Below are positions 8,720 through 19,800 of a DNA stretch of 64,000 nucleotides, one piece after another; position 1 is the stretch's first letter; each line of letters begins with the position of its first letter. A program made the position numbers and the translations under genes. The stretch is taken from NCBI RefSeq assembly GCF_000253115.1, contig NC_014145.1, forward strand, positions 868,001 through 932,000. Direction: 5' to 3'. This DNA comes from Thiomonas arsenitoxydans. Its GTDB lineage: Bacteria > Pseudomonadota > Gammaproteobacteria > Burkholderiales > Burkholderiaceae_C. Below the pieces are notes generated by a model. That model had not been told where the DNA came from, did no database searches, and was given only the letters and a program-made list of their open reading frames with translations.

Positions 8720-9949
8720 TCAGCGCAGCAGTTCGCCCTGGGCGATCTGGGCGTGGAGCACCTCGATGGGCGGGGTGAGTTGTTGCATCAGCCGCAATTG
8801 CGCAGACAGACCGGCCAGGGGCAGGCTGTCGTCGAGCGCGTCGGCCTCGTGCGCGAGGATGCTCCATTGCACCGCATCCACCGCCAGCGGCAGGGCCAGG
8901 CTTTGCAGCATGGCGAGCTCCTGCGGGGGCAGGTGGCTGTCGTTCTGGTCCATCTGCCAGGCGCTGCGCCGCGCCAGCATGCGGGTGGTGTCCAGCCCGG
9001 TGCGGGTGCGGGCGATGCGCTGCTGCCAGACCGGGTGATGCACCGCGAGCTGTTCGCCGATGCGCCGGGTTTGCAGCCGCGCGATCAGCAGATCGAGGGC
9101 GCGCTCCGCCGCGCCCAGACACCACAGCGCATCGTGCAGGCCGACGATGCGCTGGCGGGCTTGCAAAATCTCCAGGCCCTGTCCCGGCTGGCCCAACACA
9201 TGATGGATGGGCACGCGCGCATCTTCGAATGACACTTCGGCCAAGGCCTTCTGCGCCGTACCCCAGCCCTGCAAGTGCCGACCGAGTTGCACGCCATCGG
9301 TCTTGAGCGGCACGAGCAGCATGCTGAACTGGCGATGCAGGGCCGCCTGCGCATCGGTGCGGCACAGCACCAGCAGGCTGGCGGTGCGTGGGTCCAGCAG
9401 GCCCTGCACCCAGGTTTTTTGACCGCTCAGGCGCCAGGAATTGCCGTCTTGCGTGGCGTGGCACTGCAGCGAGTCCGGGTTGTGCAGCTCGGCGTCGGGC
9501 TCGGCGGCGGCCCAGGCGCTGCGGGTCTCGGCGCGCAGCAGCGGGTCGAGCCAGGCATCTTTCAGCGCTTCGCTGCCGTAGCTGTCGAGCAACTGCATGT
9601 TTCCCGCGTCCGGCTGGGCGCTGTTGAACACCTCGGCTGCCCAGGGGATGTGGCCCATGGCTTCGATCATCGGCGCGTATTCCCAATGGCTCAACCCCTG
9701 GCTGGCGCGGGGGGAGATGGGTAGAAACAGATTCCACAGCCCCGCCAGTTGGGCCTTCTGGCGGAGGGGGGCGAGTAGCGGGCCGACAGCGTCCTGCGGC
9801 CCGGTCGCGCTCAGGCGCAGGGCGACGTTGATGGTGCTTTCCTGCGGCAGCACCACGGTGTGCATAAAGCGGTGCAGCCGGGTTTGCAGGGTGCTGACGC
9901 GCGGCGAAGGCGCAGTTTCGACCGATCTGGGCGGCATGGGAGCGTTCAC
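8720..9949 (-). CDS. Acyl-CoA dehydrogenase family protein, divergent
   Basis: A 409-aa protein related to the ACAD10/ACAD11-like acyl-CoA dehydrogenases: a helical N-terminal domain, a middle beta domain with AAAEPDAELHNPDSL and WRLSGQKTWVQG aligning with the flavin-site TEPDVASSD and GxKxWxxG motifs, and a helical C-terminus with GAAERALDLLIARLQTR. Two normally conserved regions are degenerate: the LGPGRIHH-type stretch reads QRIVGLHDALW, and the final DGPDEVH motif reads TPPIEVLH. Flavin binding looks possible, but standard catalysis is uncertain. The GTG at 9949 lies six bases after the enoyl-CoA hydratase-like gene; an ATG at 9937 is an alternative start. The two genes form an operon. 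Confidence 0.8.
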   Translation of the reverse strand: MNAPMPPRSVETAPSPRVSTLQTRLHRFMHTVVLPQESTINVALRLSATGPQDAVGPLLAPLRQKAQLAGLWNLFLPISPRASQGLSHWEYAPMIEAMGHIPWAAEVFNSAQPDAGNMQLLDSYGSEALKDAWLDPLLRAETRSAWAAAEPDAELHNPDSLQCHATQDGNSWRLSGQKTWVQGLLDPRTASLLVLCRTDAQAALHRQFSMLLVPLKTDGVQLGRHLQGWGTAQKALAEVSFEDARVPIHHVLGQPGQGLEILQARQRIVGLHDALWCLGAAERALDLLIARLQTRRIGEQLAVHHPVWQQRIARTRTGLDTTRMLARRSAWQMDQNDSHLPPQELAMLQSLALPLAVDAVQWSILAHEADALDDSLPLAGLSAQLRLMQQLTPPIEVLHAQIAQGELLR

Positions 9950-9958
9950 ACCCTCTCA
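9934..9958. repeat. Possible terminus of the palindromic repeat found at 24,200 and 25,964
   Basis: Read on the minus strand this site begins TGAGAGGGTGTGAAC, identical over 15 bases to the end of the element at 24,200-24,364 and nearly so to that at 25,964-26,140, then CCATGCC follows after a small gap. The TGA supplies the stop codon of the hydratase-like gene and the rest spans the start of the acyl-CoA dehydrogenase gene. Only about 25 bases match, so it may be a remnant or chance. Confidence 0.35.
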
Positions 9959-10618
9959 GTCGCGAGGCGGCAGGATCTGGCTGGCCAGATGAACATGCAG
10001 GGCGCTGGCGTAGCTCGGCGCATTGGGCAGGACTTTGCGCGGCCCGCCCGAACCGCCGGGGATGGCCTCGACCAGTTGCAGCGCGGTCTGCAGCGCATCG
10101 GTAGGGCGACACAGGCGGTTGACCACGCCGAGCTGGTGCAGCCGGGCCGCGCCGAGCCCCAGACCGGGCAGCGCGGCCTCGTTGCACGCGGGCCGCGGCA
10201 GCAATTGGGCGGCCAGCCATTGCGCGCCGCCCACGTCGCTCTCGGGCAGCAGGGGGTCGATCAGCTGGAACTGGGCGTTGTCGGCCGCGACGAGCAGATC
10301 GCAGGCCAGCGCCAGCGCGGCTCCGGCGCCACGCGCCTGGCCTTCGACCGCGGCGACCACCAGCGGTTCGCAATCGCGCAGGGCGAGGATGCAATCGTGC
10401 AAGGCGTCAAGCGCGCTGGTATCGTTCAGGCCGCTGCAGAAGTGATGTTCGCTTCCGGTGAGCACTACGGCGCGGATCTCGCCATCACGTTGCGCCGTGG
10501 TGAGCGCCTCCAGCGCGGCCGAGCAGAGCGCGGCGCTCAGGGCGTTGCGGCTTTCGGGGTGGTGCAGGCGCAGCACGAGGCTGTCGCCCTGACGTTCGGC
10601 TCGGAGTTCGGCGCTCAT
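9956..10618 (-). CDS. Enoyl-CoA hydratase/isomerase (crotonase) family protein
   Basis: A 220-aa crotonase-fold protein, slightly short for the family (about 260 aa). It shows HHPESRNALSAAL (CoA-contact region), HHFCSGLN and the oxyanion-hole region ARGAGAALALACDLL. The second helix normally bearing a catalytic Glu reads QFQLIDPLLPESDVGG, so the exact reaction is open. The C-terminal trimerisation region is shortened. The start at 10618 (MSAELRAERQGD) was chosen over an upstream ATG giving MHLWPHPLC. It leads the leftward operon with the acyl-CoA dehydrogenase-like gene, suggesting a shared acyl-CoA substrate. Confidence 0.82.
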   Translation of the reverse strand: MSAELRAERQGDSLVLRLHHPESRNALSAALCSAALEALTTAQRDGEIRAVVLTGSEHHFCSGLNDTSALDALHDCILALRDCEPLVVAAVEGQARGAGAALALACDLLVAADNAQFQLIDPLLPESDVGGAQWLAAQLLPRPACNEAALPGLGLGAARLHQLGVVNRLCRPTDALQTALQLVEAIPGGSGGPRKVLPNAPSYASALHVHLASQILPPRD

Positions 10619-10810
10619 GCAGAGAGGGTGGGGCCAGAGGTGCAAGCATCATATTCAGCTCGCCATGCGCGGCCGGGGACTGTGGGGTGTTTCCCACAGA
10701 AAATCAGGCGATTGTTAATTTTTTCACACCCTTTTCATCCGGATTTTGTTGGCGCCAATTGGAATGAAAGCTGCGTGATACATTGCTTTCGAATTATTCG
10801 ACACATTTTG

Positions 10811-12865
10811 ATGTCGGCCCTTATTTGCGCTGCAATGCCCTCAGTTTTCCGCCGTTTCGCCTCTTTTTTCACGACTTGCAATGGCCTGCTCTTGTGCTTG
10901 CGGCCCTGGATGGTTGCGGTCGGGCTCGCGGCGCAGTTCGTGACTCCAGCGCAGGCGCTGATGATCGGCGCCCCGCAAACGCGCGCCGAACTCGGCCGCA
11001 CCCTGCAGATGACGATTCCGGTGCACCTCGATGCGCAGGAGTCCTTGCCGCTGTCGTGCGTGCAGGCCCAGGCGCAATCGGGCGAGTTTGGCGGCGGGGT
11101 GGGGGCGCTGGCGATCACTTCCAAGCCGTCGGCTGACGGTCTGACTTTGTTACTGCGCAGCCAGCAAGCGCTGCGCGAGCCGATTCTGATCGTGCGTCTG
11201 CACCTGGCCTGCCAGTACCAACGCACTCAGGTCTATACCTTGCTGGTCGATCCGCCGACGCCTGAGTTGCCGATGGTCGCGGGCAGTGCGGTTGGCAATC
11301 GTTCTGCGGGGCAGGCGCCGTCCAGCAAGGTCGCGGCGCCAGCGCAAACGCCGGGGTCACGTCAGTCGCCGTCTGAGGCGCCAGTCGTGAAAAAGACCGC
11401 ATCGAAAGCTGAACGCCCGAAGGCGCCCGTGTCAGCGCGGCAAGAGCTTGCGCGCCACGAAGGGCATGAACCCGCTAAAGCGAAGGTGCGCAGGACCGAG
11501 GTCATCGAGGCGCCGCTCGCGCCGGTTCATGCAGGCAACCGGCTCGTGCTTGATGATTTCAACGCGGCCGACCTCGCCTCTGTGCCGCAACTGCGTCTGG
11601 CGACCGCGCTTCCCGCGACCGTGCCCGCCCTCAGCACCGAGCAGCGCGGCCAGCTCAATCAACTGCGCCAGCTCATCATGGACGCGACCGCTGCCCCAGG
11701 CGAGGCCCAGCCGACCCTGCAGCAGATCAACGCTCTGCAGGACCGGGCGAATGTGCTGCAGCGGCAGTTCGAGCAAGCCTCACAGCAGTTGCAGCAGTCG
11801 CAGACCGAGCTGGCCCAGACGAGGGCGCAGCGCTATTCCGCCAGCTTGGTGTACGCCCTGGTCGCGGCGCTGATCGCGCTCGCGCTGCTGAGTTTCTGGC
11901 TGTGGCGGCGCGGTGCCGATCCGGGTCTATCGCGCAGCCCCTTCGAGTCAGCCCCTGTGAGCCACCGGGTTGCGGCGGAACCCGAGCGGGCCGCCTCTGC
12001 TCAGGCGCCCACCGTGGCCATGACCTCGATGTCGGTGCAGGCCAGCACCAGCGCGCCGGCCGTGCTGCCTTTTGGACTGGCCCCGCTGGTGGACGGCCGA
12101 CCTTTGCAGCCCGAAATCGACGCACCCTCTCTCCAATCCGCCAAAGCGGGTCAATGGGGAGACTCGGGAGACTCCGGAATCGACTGGGATTCGCGCTTCA
12201 TGCAGCCCATGAGCCAGGACAAGCAGGTGCATGTCGATGAGATGATGGACGCCGGGCATCTGGCCGAATACTTCATCGAAACCGGCGACGAAGACCGCGC
12301 CATGGCCCTGCTCGAAGAATCGCTCGACGACAGTGCCAGCGACAGCTTCGCGCTGCCCTATCTGCTGCTGTTCGACCTGTACCGCAAGCATGGGCGCAAG
12401 GCCGAGTTCGAGTCGCTCTACAGCCGCTTTCAGCGTCGCTTCAACGTGGCCGTGCCGCCTTGGGAGGCGGATGCCGATGCCTTGCGGCAATCGCAGGGCC
12501 GCGATCTGATGGATTACGACCGTGCGATGAAACTCATCACCATGACCTGGGGCGAACCGCAGATCGTGAACGTGCTCGAGCGCATGTTGCTCGACGACCC
12601 GCATCAACACCGCATGGGTTTCGAGCTGGCGGCCTACCGCGATCTGCTGATGCTGTACGCGGTTGCGCGTGACCGCTTTCCTGAAGGCATGCCCGCCACC
12701 GAGGTGGAGCATGTGGAACTGGCGACTCTCTCAGAACCGCCACATCTCGATCTGGACTTCGAGTTGCCGCTGGAGCCGCAGACTTCAAAGGCTGAGCCTG
12801 CCGAACCCGACTCGTCGCAATTCAAGCTTCTTCCCCGCGAGGGCGGCGAGCAGAAAGAGGCTTGA
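10811..12865 (+). CDS. FimV-like inner-membrane protein with periplasmic and cytoplasmic parts
   Basis: Resembles FimV/HubP-type polar proteins of betaproteobacteria. An N-terminal hydrophobic export signal (about residues 30-52, ending PAQA) is followed by a FimV-type N-terminal region, a Pro/Ala-rich linker, a coiled-coil stretch (LQDRANVLQRQFEQASQQLQ), one membrane helix (about residues 346-366) and an acidic cytoplasmic region. The C-terminal domain (HLAEYFIETGDEDRAMALLE) is the conserved FimV TPR-like end. The real start is uncertain: ATG at 10811 or 10835 both give an export signal, while the frame is open much further upstream through shadow sequence. At about 684 aa it is short for FimV. 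AT-rich DNA at 10700-10810 is the likely promoter. Confidence 0.75.
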   Translation: MSALICAAMPSVFRRFASFFTTCNGLLLCLRPWMVAVGLAAQFVTPAQALMIGAPQTRAELGRTLQMTIPVHLDAQESLPLSCVQAQAQSGEFGGGVGALAITSKPSADGLTLLLRSQQALREPILIVRLHLACQYQRTQVYTLLVDPPTPELPMVAGSAVGNRSAGQAPSSKVAAPAQTPGSRQSPSEAPVVKKTASKAERPKAPVSARQELARHEGHEPAKAKVRRTEVIEAPLAPVHAGNRLVLDDFNAADLASVPQLRLATALPATVPALSTEQRGQLNQLRQLIMDATAAPGEAQPTLQQINALQDRANVLQRQFEQASQQLQQSQTELAQTRAQRYSASLVYALVAALIALALLSFWLWRRGADPGLSRSPFESAPVSHRVAAEPERAASAQAPTVAMTSMSVQASTSAPAVLPFGLAPLVDGRPLQPEIDAPSLQSAKAGQWGDSGDSGIDWDSRFMQPMSQDKQVHVDEMMDAGHLAEYFIETGDEDRAMALLEESLDDSASDSFALPYLLLFDLYRKHGRKAEFESLYSRFQRRFNVAVPPWEADADALRQSQGRDLMDYDRAMKLITMTWGEPQIVNVLERMLLDDPHQHRMGFELAAYRDLLMLYAVARDRFPEGMPATEVEHVELATLSEPPHLDLDFELPLEPQTSKAEPAEPDSSQFKLLPREGGEQKEA

Positions 12866-12889
12866 CCTTCTTCGCTTAGCCGAATCGGC

Positions 12890-14356
<1,467 letters not shown>

Positions 14357-14646
14357 CCGTGCGGTGTGTGATGGCGGCGATGGAAAATTGAGCAGCCGGA
14401 CATCAGTTGAAACCGGCTCGGGCGTTGACGGCGTCAACGGGCGGGCACCCTGACCCGCGCAGAGTTCCGCCTGGGGATTTGCAGGACAAAGCCTGCCGCA
14501 GCGGATTCACTCTCTTCCATTCTAGGCGAGCAAGACGGTCGTGGTTGCGAGGCGCCGATGCGGTGGAAAATAGCGCTCAGCGTTTTGCAAATTCAGATTC
14601 CGTCCCCACTTCATCACCAGATTCATTTTCCGCACAGGAACGCACG

Positions 14647-15624
14647 ATGGACTACAAGGATTACTACAAGGTCATGGGCGTGGAGCGCAGCGCGACGCAA
14701 GACGAAATCAAGCGCGCCTACCGCAAGCTCGCCCGCAAATACCACCCGGACGTGAACAAGGAAGCCGGTTCCGAGGCCAAGTTCAAGGAATTGGGCGAGG
14801 CCTACGAAGTGCTCAAAGACCCGGAAAAGCGCGCGGCCTACGATCAGCTCGGCAGCAACTGGCGCGCCGGTCAAGACTTTCAGCCGCCGCCAGACTGGGG
14901 CGCGGGCTTCGAGCAGCGCGGCGGCATGCCGGGCAACGAGGCCGATTTCAGCGACTTTTTCGAGGCCCTGTTCGCGCGCAGCGCAGGCGGCGCGCGGCGC
15001 GCGGGGGCAGGCCAGGGCGGGCCGGGAGCCCAAGGTATGCACCTGCGCGGGCAGGATCACCATGCGCAAATCCTCATCGATCTGGAAGACGCCTACCGAG
15101 GCGCGACCCGAACGCTCAACCTTCGCATGCCCGAAGTCGATGCGCAGGGGCATGTGGTGACGCGCGAGCGCACTCTGCGGGTGCAGATTCCCAAAGGGGT
15201 GCGCGCCGGGCAGCACATCCGTCTGGCGGGGCAGGGTGCGCCGGGTCTGGGTGAGGGTGGCGCGGGCGATCTTTATCTGGAAATCGGTTTCAACCCCCAC
15301 GGGCTTTACCGCGTGGAAGGGCGCGACGTGTTCATCGACCTACCGCTGGCGCCGTGGGAAGCGGCGCTGGGCGCTGAAGTCAATGTGCCCACGCCCGACG
15401 GCAAGGTCGCGCTCAAAATTCCCCCGGCCACCGGCAGCGGGCGTCGCTTGCGGCTCAAGGGCCGCGGCATCCCTGGGGCCACGCCGGGCGATCTGTATGT
15501 GGTCGCGCAAGTGGCGCTGCCCCCGGCGGATACCGAGGCCGCCCGCTCGGCTTACCGTCGTCTGCAGGAAGATTTCTCCTCGTTCAACCCGCGCGCCGCG
15601 CTGTACCAAGGAGCTCAATCATGA
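14647..15624 (+). CDS. cbpA: Curved DNA-binding protein / DnaJ-like co-chaperone CbpA
   Basis: A 325-aa type II Hsp40. The N-terminal J domain ([20 protein letters not shown], with HPD in YHPDVNK) stimulates DnaK; a Gly/Phe-rich linker follows, then two beta-barrel C-terminal domains ([35 protein letters not shown]). There is no zinc-finger region, which separates it from DnaJ. The start at 14647 gives the standard [13 protein letters not shown]-terminus. Its stop overlaps the start of the cbpM-like gene as ATGA, so the two are translationally coupled. Confidence 0.92.
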   Translation: MDYKDYYKVMGVERSATQDEIKRAYRKLARKYHPDVNKEAGSEAKFKELGEAYEVLKDPEKRAAYDQLGSNWRAGQDFQPPPDWGAGFEQRGGMPGNEADFSDFFEALFARSAGGARRAGAGQGGPGAQGMHLRGQDHHAQILIDLEDAYRGATRTLNLRMPEVDAQGHVVTRERTLRVQIPKGVRAGQHIRLAGQGAPGLGEGGAGDLYLEIGFNPHGLYRVEGRDVFIDLPLAPWEAALGAEVNVPTPDGKVALKIPPATGSGRRLRLKGRGIPGATPGDLYVVAQVALPPADTEAARSAYRRLQEDFSSFNPRAALYQGAQS

Positions 15625-15941
15625 ACGCCCCCTCGAACGCGAATGCCGCGCCCTTGGTCGGCGTGGTGCTGGAAGAACAGATCGACATCACGGTCGACCA
15701 GGTCTGTGCCCTTTGCCGGGTGGAGCGTACGCAGATCGTGCATCTGGTCGAAGAGGGCGTGATCGATCCGATGCAGCCCGCAAGCGCCGTGGCGCAATGG
15801 CGCTTCAGTGGCGAGGCGCTGGCACGGGCTCGCCGCGCGGTGCGGCTGCAGCGCGAGCTGGAACTCAATCCCGCCGCCGCTGCCCTGGTGCTCGATTTGC
15901 TCGACGAAATCGCTGCCTTGCGCGAGGCGCTGCGCCGCTGA
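15621..15941 (+). CDS. cbpM: CbpM-like chaperone modulator
   Basis: A 106-aa MerR-fold-like small protein of the CbpM family, which binds the J domain of CbpA and inhibits it. Visible features are an N-terminal helix-turn-helix-like part ([20 protein letters not shown]) with VEEGVIDP, the WRF motif ([15 protein letters not shown]), and a C-terminal amphipathic helix ([17 protein letters not shown]). It starts in a 4-base ATGA overlap with cbpA, and its TGA overlaps the ATG of the next gene as TGATG, giving a fully coupled three-gene operon. Confidence 0.85.
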   Translation: MNAPSNANAAPLVGVVLEEQIDITVDQVCALCRVERTQIVHLVEEGVIDPMQPASAVAQWRFSGEALARARRAVRLQRELELNPAAAALVLDLLDEIAALREALRR

Positions 15942-16672
15942 TGGCGCGGCAAGCTCGCTTTTGCCGCCCCGGACGGGCGCATCTGGTGCGATTGCAGGCC
16001 GCGCCCGGCGCTTCGCCTCTGGCGACGTCGGCCCAGCGCGATCAGTTTGTGTTGTGGATGGCGCAGGGGCTGGGTCTGGCTTCGGTGCGGCTGCATGGCT
16101 ATGCCGTGTTGCCCGAAGCGGTGCTGCTGCTGCTCACGCCGCAGAGCGCTGCCGACCTTTCGCGCTATGTCCAGGGTCTGGCGCGGCGTGCGAGTCGCGC
16201 GCGGGCCACAGCTCCGGCGGAGTCGGCCGGGGCGTCGCCGCCCATTCAGCGCGCACCGGCCTGGGCCGGACGGTTTCAGAGCGCGCTGGTGCAACCCGGC
16301 GATTGGGAGCTGGCCGCGATGGTGTGGATCGACCGCGCGGCAGACCGCGCCGACTTGGCCGGTGCCGCCGCCTGGCCCTGGAGCAGCCAGGCGGCGCATT
16401 GCGGCGAAGTGCCGTCAGGTGGTGCACGACCTCCGCTGCTTTCGGCGCCAGACGCTTACTGGCAACTGGGCAACACGCCCTTTGCCCGCGAGGCTACCTA
16501 CCGCGAGCGGTTGGCGCACGGCGTCGCTCCGCCGCAATGCCAGGCGCTGGAGGCCGCGTTGCGCAGCGGCCTCGCAGTGGGTGATGCGGCGTTCCTGACG
16601 GAGTTGGAGTCTGAGAGTGGGCGACGGCTGGCTCCTGCCCGTCGGGGGCGCCCGCGCATGAAAGTTGCTTGA
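15941..16672 (+). CDS. RAYT (Y1 transposase)-derived protein lacking catalytic residues
   Basis: A 243-aa protein that follows the layout of REP-associated tyrosine transposases from end to end: basic N-terminus ([18 protein letters not shown]), the segment that normally reads HAYVxMPNHVHLLL, WAGRFQSALVQ, AAAWPWSS and a C-terminal RRGRPR tail. Here the metal-binding His-x-His is replaced (YAVLPEAVLLLLT), and the tyrosine-bearing helix reads LARRASRARA with no Tyr. It should therefore be unable to cut DNA. It is translationally coupled to cbpM. A domesticated DNA- or RNA-binding role is possible; the chaperone operon context is unusual. Confidence 0.75.
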   Translation: MARQARFCRPGRAHLVRLQAAPGASPLATSAQRDQFVLWMAQGLGLASVRLHGYAVLPEAVLLLLTPQSAADLSRYVQGLARRASRARATAPAESAGASPPIQRAPAWAGRFQSALVQPGDWELAAMVWIDRAADRADLAGAAAWPWSSQAAHCGEVPSGGARPPLLSAPDAYWQLGNTPFAREATYRERLAHGVAPPQCQALEAALRSGLAVGDAAFLTELESESGRRLAPARRGRPRMKVA

Positions 16673-16754
16673 GAGACTCCCAGACCTGCCGCTGCGCGCC
16701 AGGGGGGTGAGAAACCCATGGGGCGACCCGGCGTGCTTCTCAGGACCGATCAGC

Positions 16755-16899
16755 CAGAACGAGAATAATCTGTCCCTTTTTAATTTTGTCGATTTCAGGT
16801 TCTCCTATTTAATAGGGACATAATAGTGAATTTTTGTTGCGTCGCGTGCTGCGATGCAGTAAATTCGCACACTCTTGTTGACTCACTGCGGAGCCTGCC
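16755..16899 (+). promoter_or_regulatory. AT-rich upstream region of gltB
   Basis: This stretch is clearly more AT-rich than its surroundings and lies directly before gltB. It contains TGTCCCT (from 16771) and AGGGACA (ending near 16821) as outer arms, with CCTATTTAATAGG inside the second half, so it can form nested hairpins or hold a dyad operator. No specific regulator can be named. Confidence 0.4.
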
Positions 16900-19800
16900 A
16901 TGTCCACGCCCCTAAATTCCGCCCCTGGCGCCGAAATCGCCGCCCTGTCCCGCGACGGGCTTTATTGCCCGCAAAACGAGCACGACGCCTGCGGCGTGGG
17001 TTTCGTGGCGCACATCAAAGGGGTGAAGTCGCACGACATCGTGCAAAACGGTCTGCTCATTCTCAAAAACCTCGACCATCGCGGCGCGGTGGGGGCCGAC
17101 AAGCTCATGGGCGACGGCGCGGGCATCCTGATCCAGCTTCCAGACGCTTTTTTCCGCGAAGAAATGGCGGCGCAGGGCGTGGAACTGCCGCCGCCGGGCG
17201 AGTATGGCGTGGGCATGATCTTCCTGCCGCGCGAGCAGGCTTCGCGTCTGGCCTGCGAGCAGGAAATCGAGCGCGCCATCCGCGCCGAAGGCCAGGTACT
17301 GCTCGGCTGGCGTGATGTGGCCGTCGATGCCGAAATGCCGATGTCGCCCACGGTGCGGGCCAAGGAGCCGGTGATCCGCCAGGTGTTCATCGGCCGCGGC
17401 CCGGATGTGATGGTGACCGACGCGCTGGAGCGCAAGCTGTTCGTCATCCGCAAGACCGCCAGCCACGCCATCCAGAAGCTCGATCTGCGTCACGGCAAAG
17501 AGTATTTCGTGCCGTCGATGTCAGCGCGCACCATTGTGTACAAGGGCCTGCTGCTGGCCGATCAGGTGGGCGAGTATTACAAAGACCTCAAAGACCCGCG
17601 CGTGGTGTCGGCGCTGGCGCTGGTGCACCAGCGGTTTTCCACCAACACCTTCCCCGAGTGGCCGCTGGCGCACCCCTACCGGCTGGTGGCGCACAACGGC
17701 GAGATCAACACCGTCAAGGGCAACTACAACTGGATGCGCGCGCGCGAAGGCGCCGTGTCTTCGCCGGTGCTCGGCGCCGATCTGCAAAAGCTCTGGCCGC
17801 TGATCTACCCCGGACAGAGCGATACCGCCAGCTTCGACAACTGCCTTGAGCTGCTGCTGATGGCGGGCTACCCGCTGTCGCACGCCATGATGATGATGAT
17901 CCCCGAGGCCTGGGAACAGCACACGCTCATGGACCCGCGCCGCCGCGCCTTCTACGAGTACCACGCCGCGATGATGGAGCCGTGGGACGGCCCGGCCGCG
18001 ATCGCCTTTACCGATGGACGCCAGATCGGCGCCACGCTCGATCGCAACGGCCTGCGCCCGGCGCGTTACATCGTGACCGACGACGATCTGGTCATTATGG
18101 CGTCCGAGTCGGGCGTGCTGCCCATATCCGAGAGCCATATCGTCAAGAAGTGGCGTCTGCAGCCGGGAAAAATGTTCCTCATCGACATGGAGGCCGGCCG
18201 CATCATCGACGACAAGGAAATCAAGAGCCAGCTCGCCAGTGCGCGTCCCTACGGTCAGTGGATCGAAAACCTGCGTATCCGCATTGACGACCTCGATCAT
18301 CTGGGCCACGCCGAGCCCTCGTCCATCCCCCTGCTCGACCGCCAGCAGGCCTTCGGCTACACGCAGGAAGACCTCAAGTTCCTGATGGCGCCGATGGCCG
18401 AAAAGGGCGACGAGGCTGTGGGTTCAATGGGCAACGACGCCGCGCTGGCGGTGTTGTCCAACCGCGCCAAACCGCTTTACAACTACTTCAAGCAGCTATT
18501 CGCGCAGGTGACCAATCCGCCGATCGATTCGATCCGCGAGAACATGGTGATGTCGCTGGTGTCCTTCATCGGCCCTCGGCCCAATCTGCTCGACATCAAT
18601 CAGGTCAATCCGCCCATGCGGCTGGAAGTCAGCCAGCCGGTGCTCGACTACGACGACATGGCGCGGCTGCGCTCCATTGCCCAGCACACCGGCGGCAAGT
18701 TCCGCAGCTTCGAACTCGACATCTGTTATCCGGTGGCCTGGGGGCATGAAGGCATCGAGGCGCGCATTGCGTCCATTTGCGCCGAAGCGGTGGATGCGCT
18801 CAAGAGCGGCCACAACATTCTCATCATCACCGACCGCCACATGAGCGCGCAGCGCGTGGCCATTCCCGCGCTGCTTGCCTTGAGCGCGGTGCATCAGCAC
18901 CTCACCGCCCACGGTCTGCGCACGCAGACCGGGCTGGTGGTGGAAACCGGCAGCGCGCGCGAAACGCATCATTTCGCCGTGCTCGCAGGCTATGGCGCCG
19001 AGGCGGTGCACCCGTATCTGGCGCTCGACACCATTGCGGCAATGGCCAAAGACCTGCCGGGCGATCTCAGTGTCGAGAAGGCCATCACCAACTACGTCAA
19101 GGCCATCGGCAAGGGCATGCAGAAGGTGATGTCCAAAATGGGCATCTCCACTTATATGAGCTATTGCGGCGCGCAAATCTTCGAGGCCGTGGGCCTGTCG
19201 CGCGCGCTGGTGGACAAATACTTCACCGGCACTTCCACGCAGGTCGAAGGCATCGGCGTGTTCGAGGTGGGCGAAGAAGCGCTGCGCATGCACCGCGATG
19301 CCTTCGGCGATTCGCCCGTGCTCGCCAATATGCTCGATGCAGGCGGCGACTATGCCTGGCGCACCCGCGGCGAAGAACACATGTGGACGCCCGACGCCAT
19401 CGCCAAGCTGCAGCATTCGGCGCGCTCCAACAACTACAACACCTACAAGGAATACGCGCAGATCATCAACGACCAGTCGCGCCGCATGCTCACCCTGCGC
19501 GGCCTGTTCGAGTTCAAGATCGACCCCAGCAAGGCCATTGCCATCGATGAGGTGGAACCGGCCGCTGAGATCGTCAAGCGCTTTGCCACCGGCGCCATGT
19601 CGCTGGGCTCCATTTCCACGGAAGCGCACTCGACCCTGGCGGTGGCGATGAACCGCATCGGCGGCAAGAGCAATACCGGCGAGGGCGGCGAAGACCCGCT
19701 GCGCTACCGGCCTGAAATGCGCACGGGTTCAAGCGGCATCCAGGACGGCGACACCCTCGGCAGCGTGCTCGGTGCCGAGCGCGTCGTCAGCGACATTCCG

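Noticed and set aside
9860..10810. N-terminal extension of the FimV-like frame by about 300 residues
   Set aside because: It runs antisense to the crotonase gene and has no coding character; the export signal begins near 10811.
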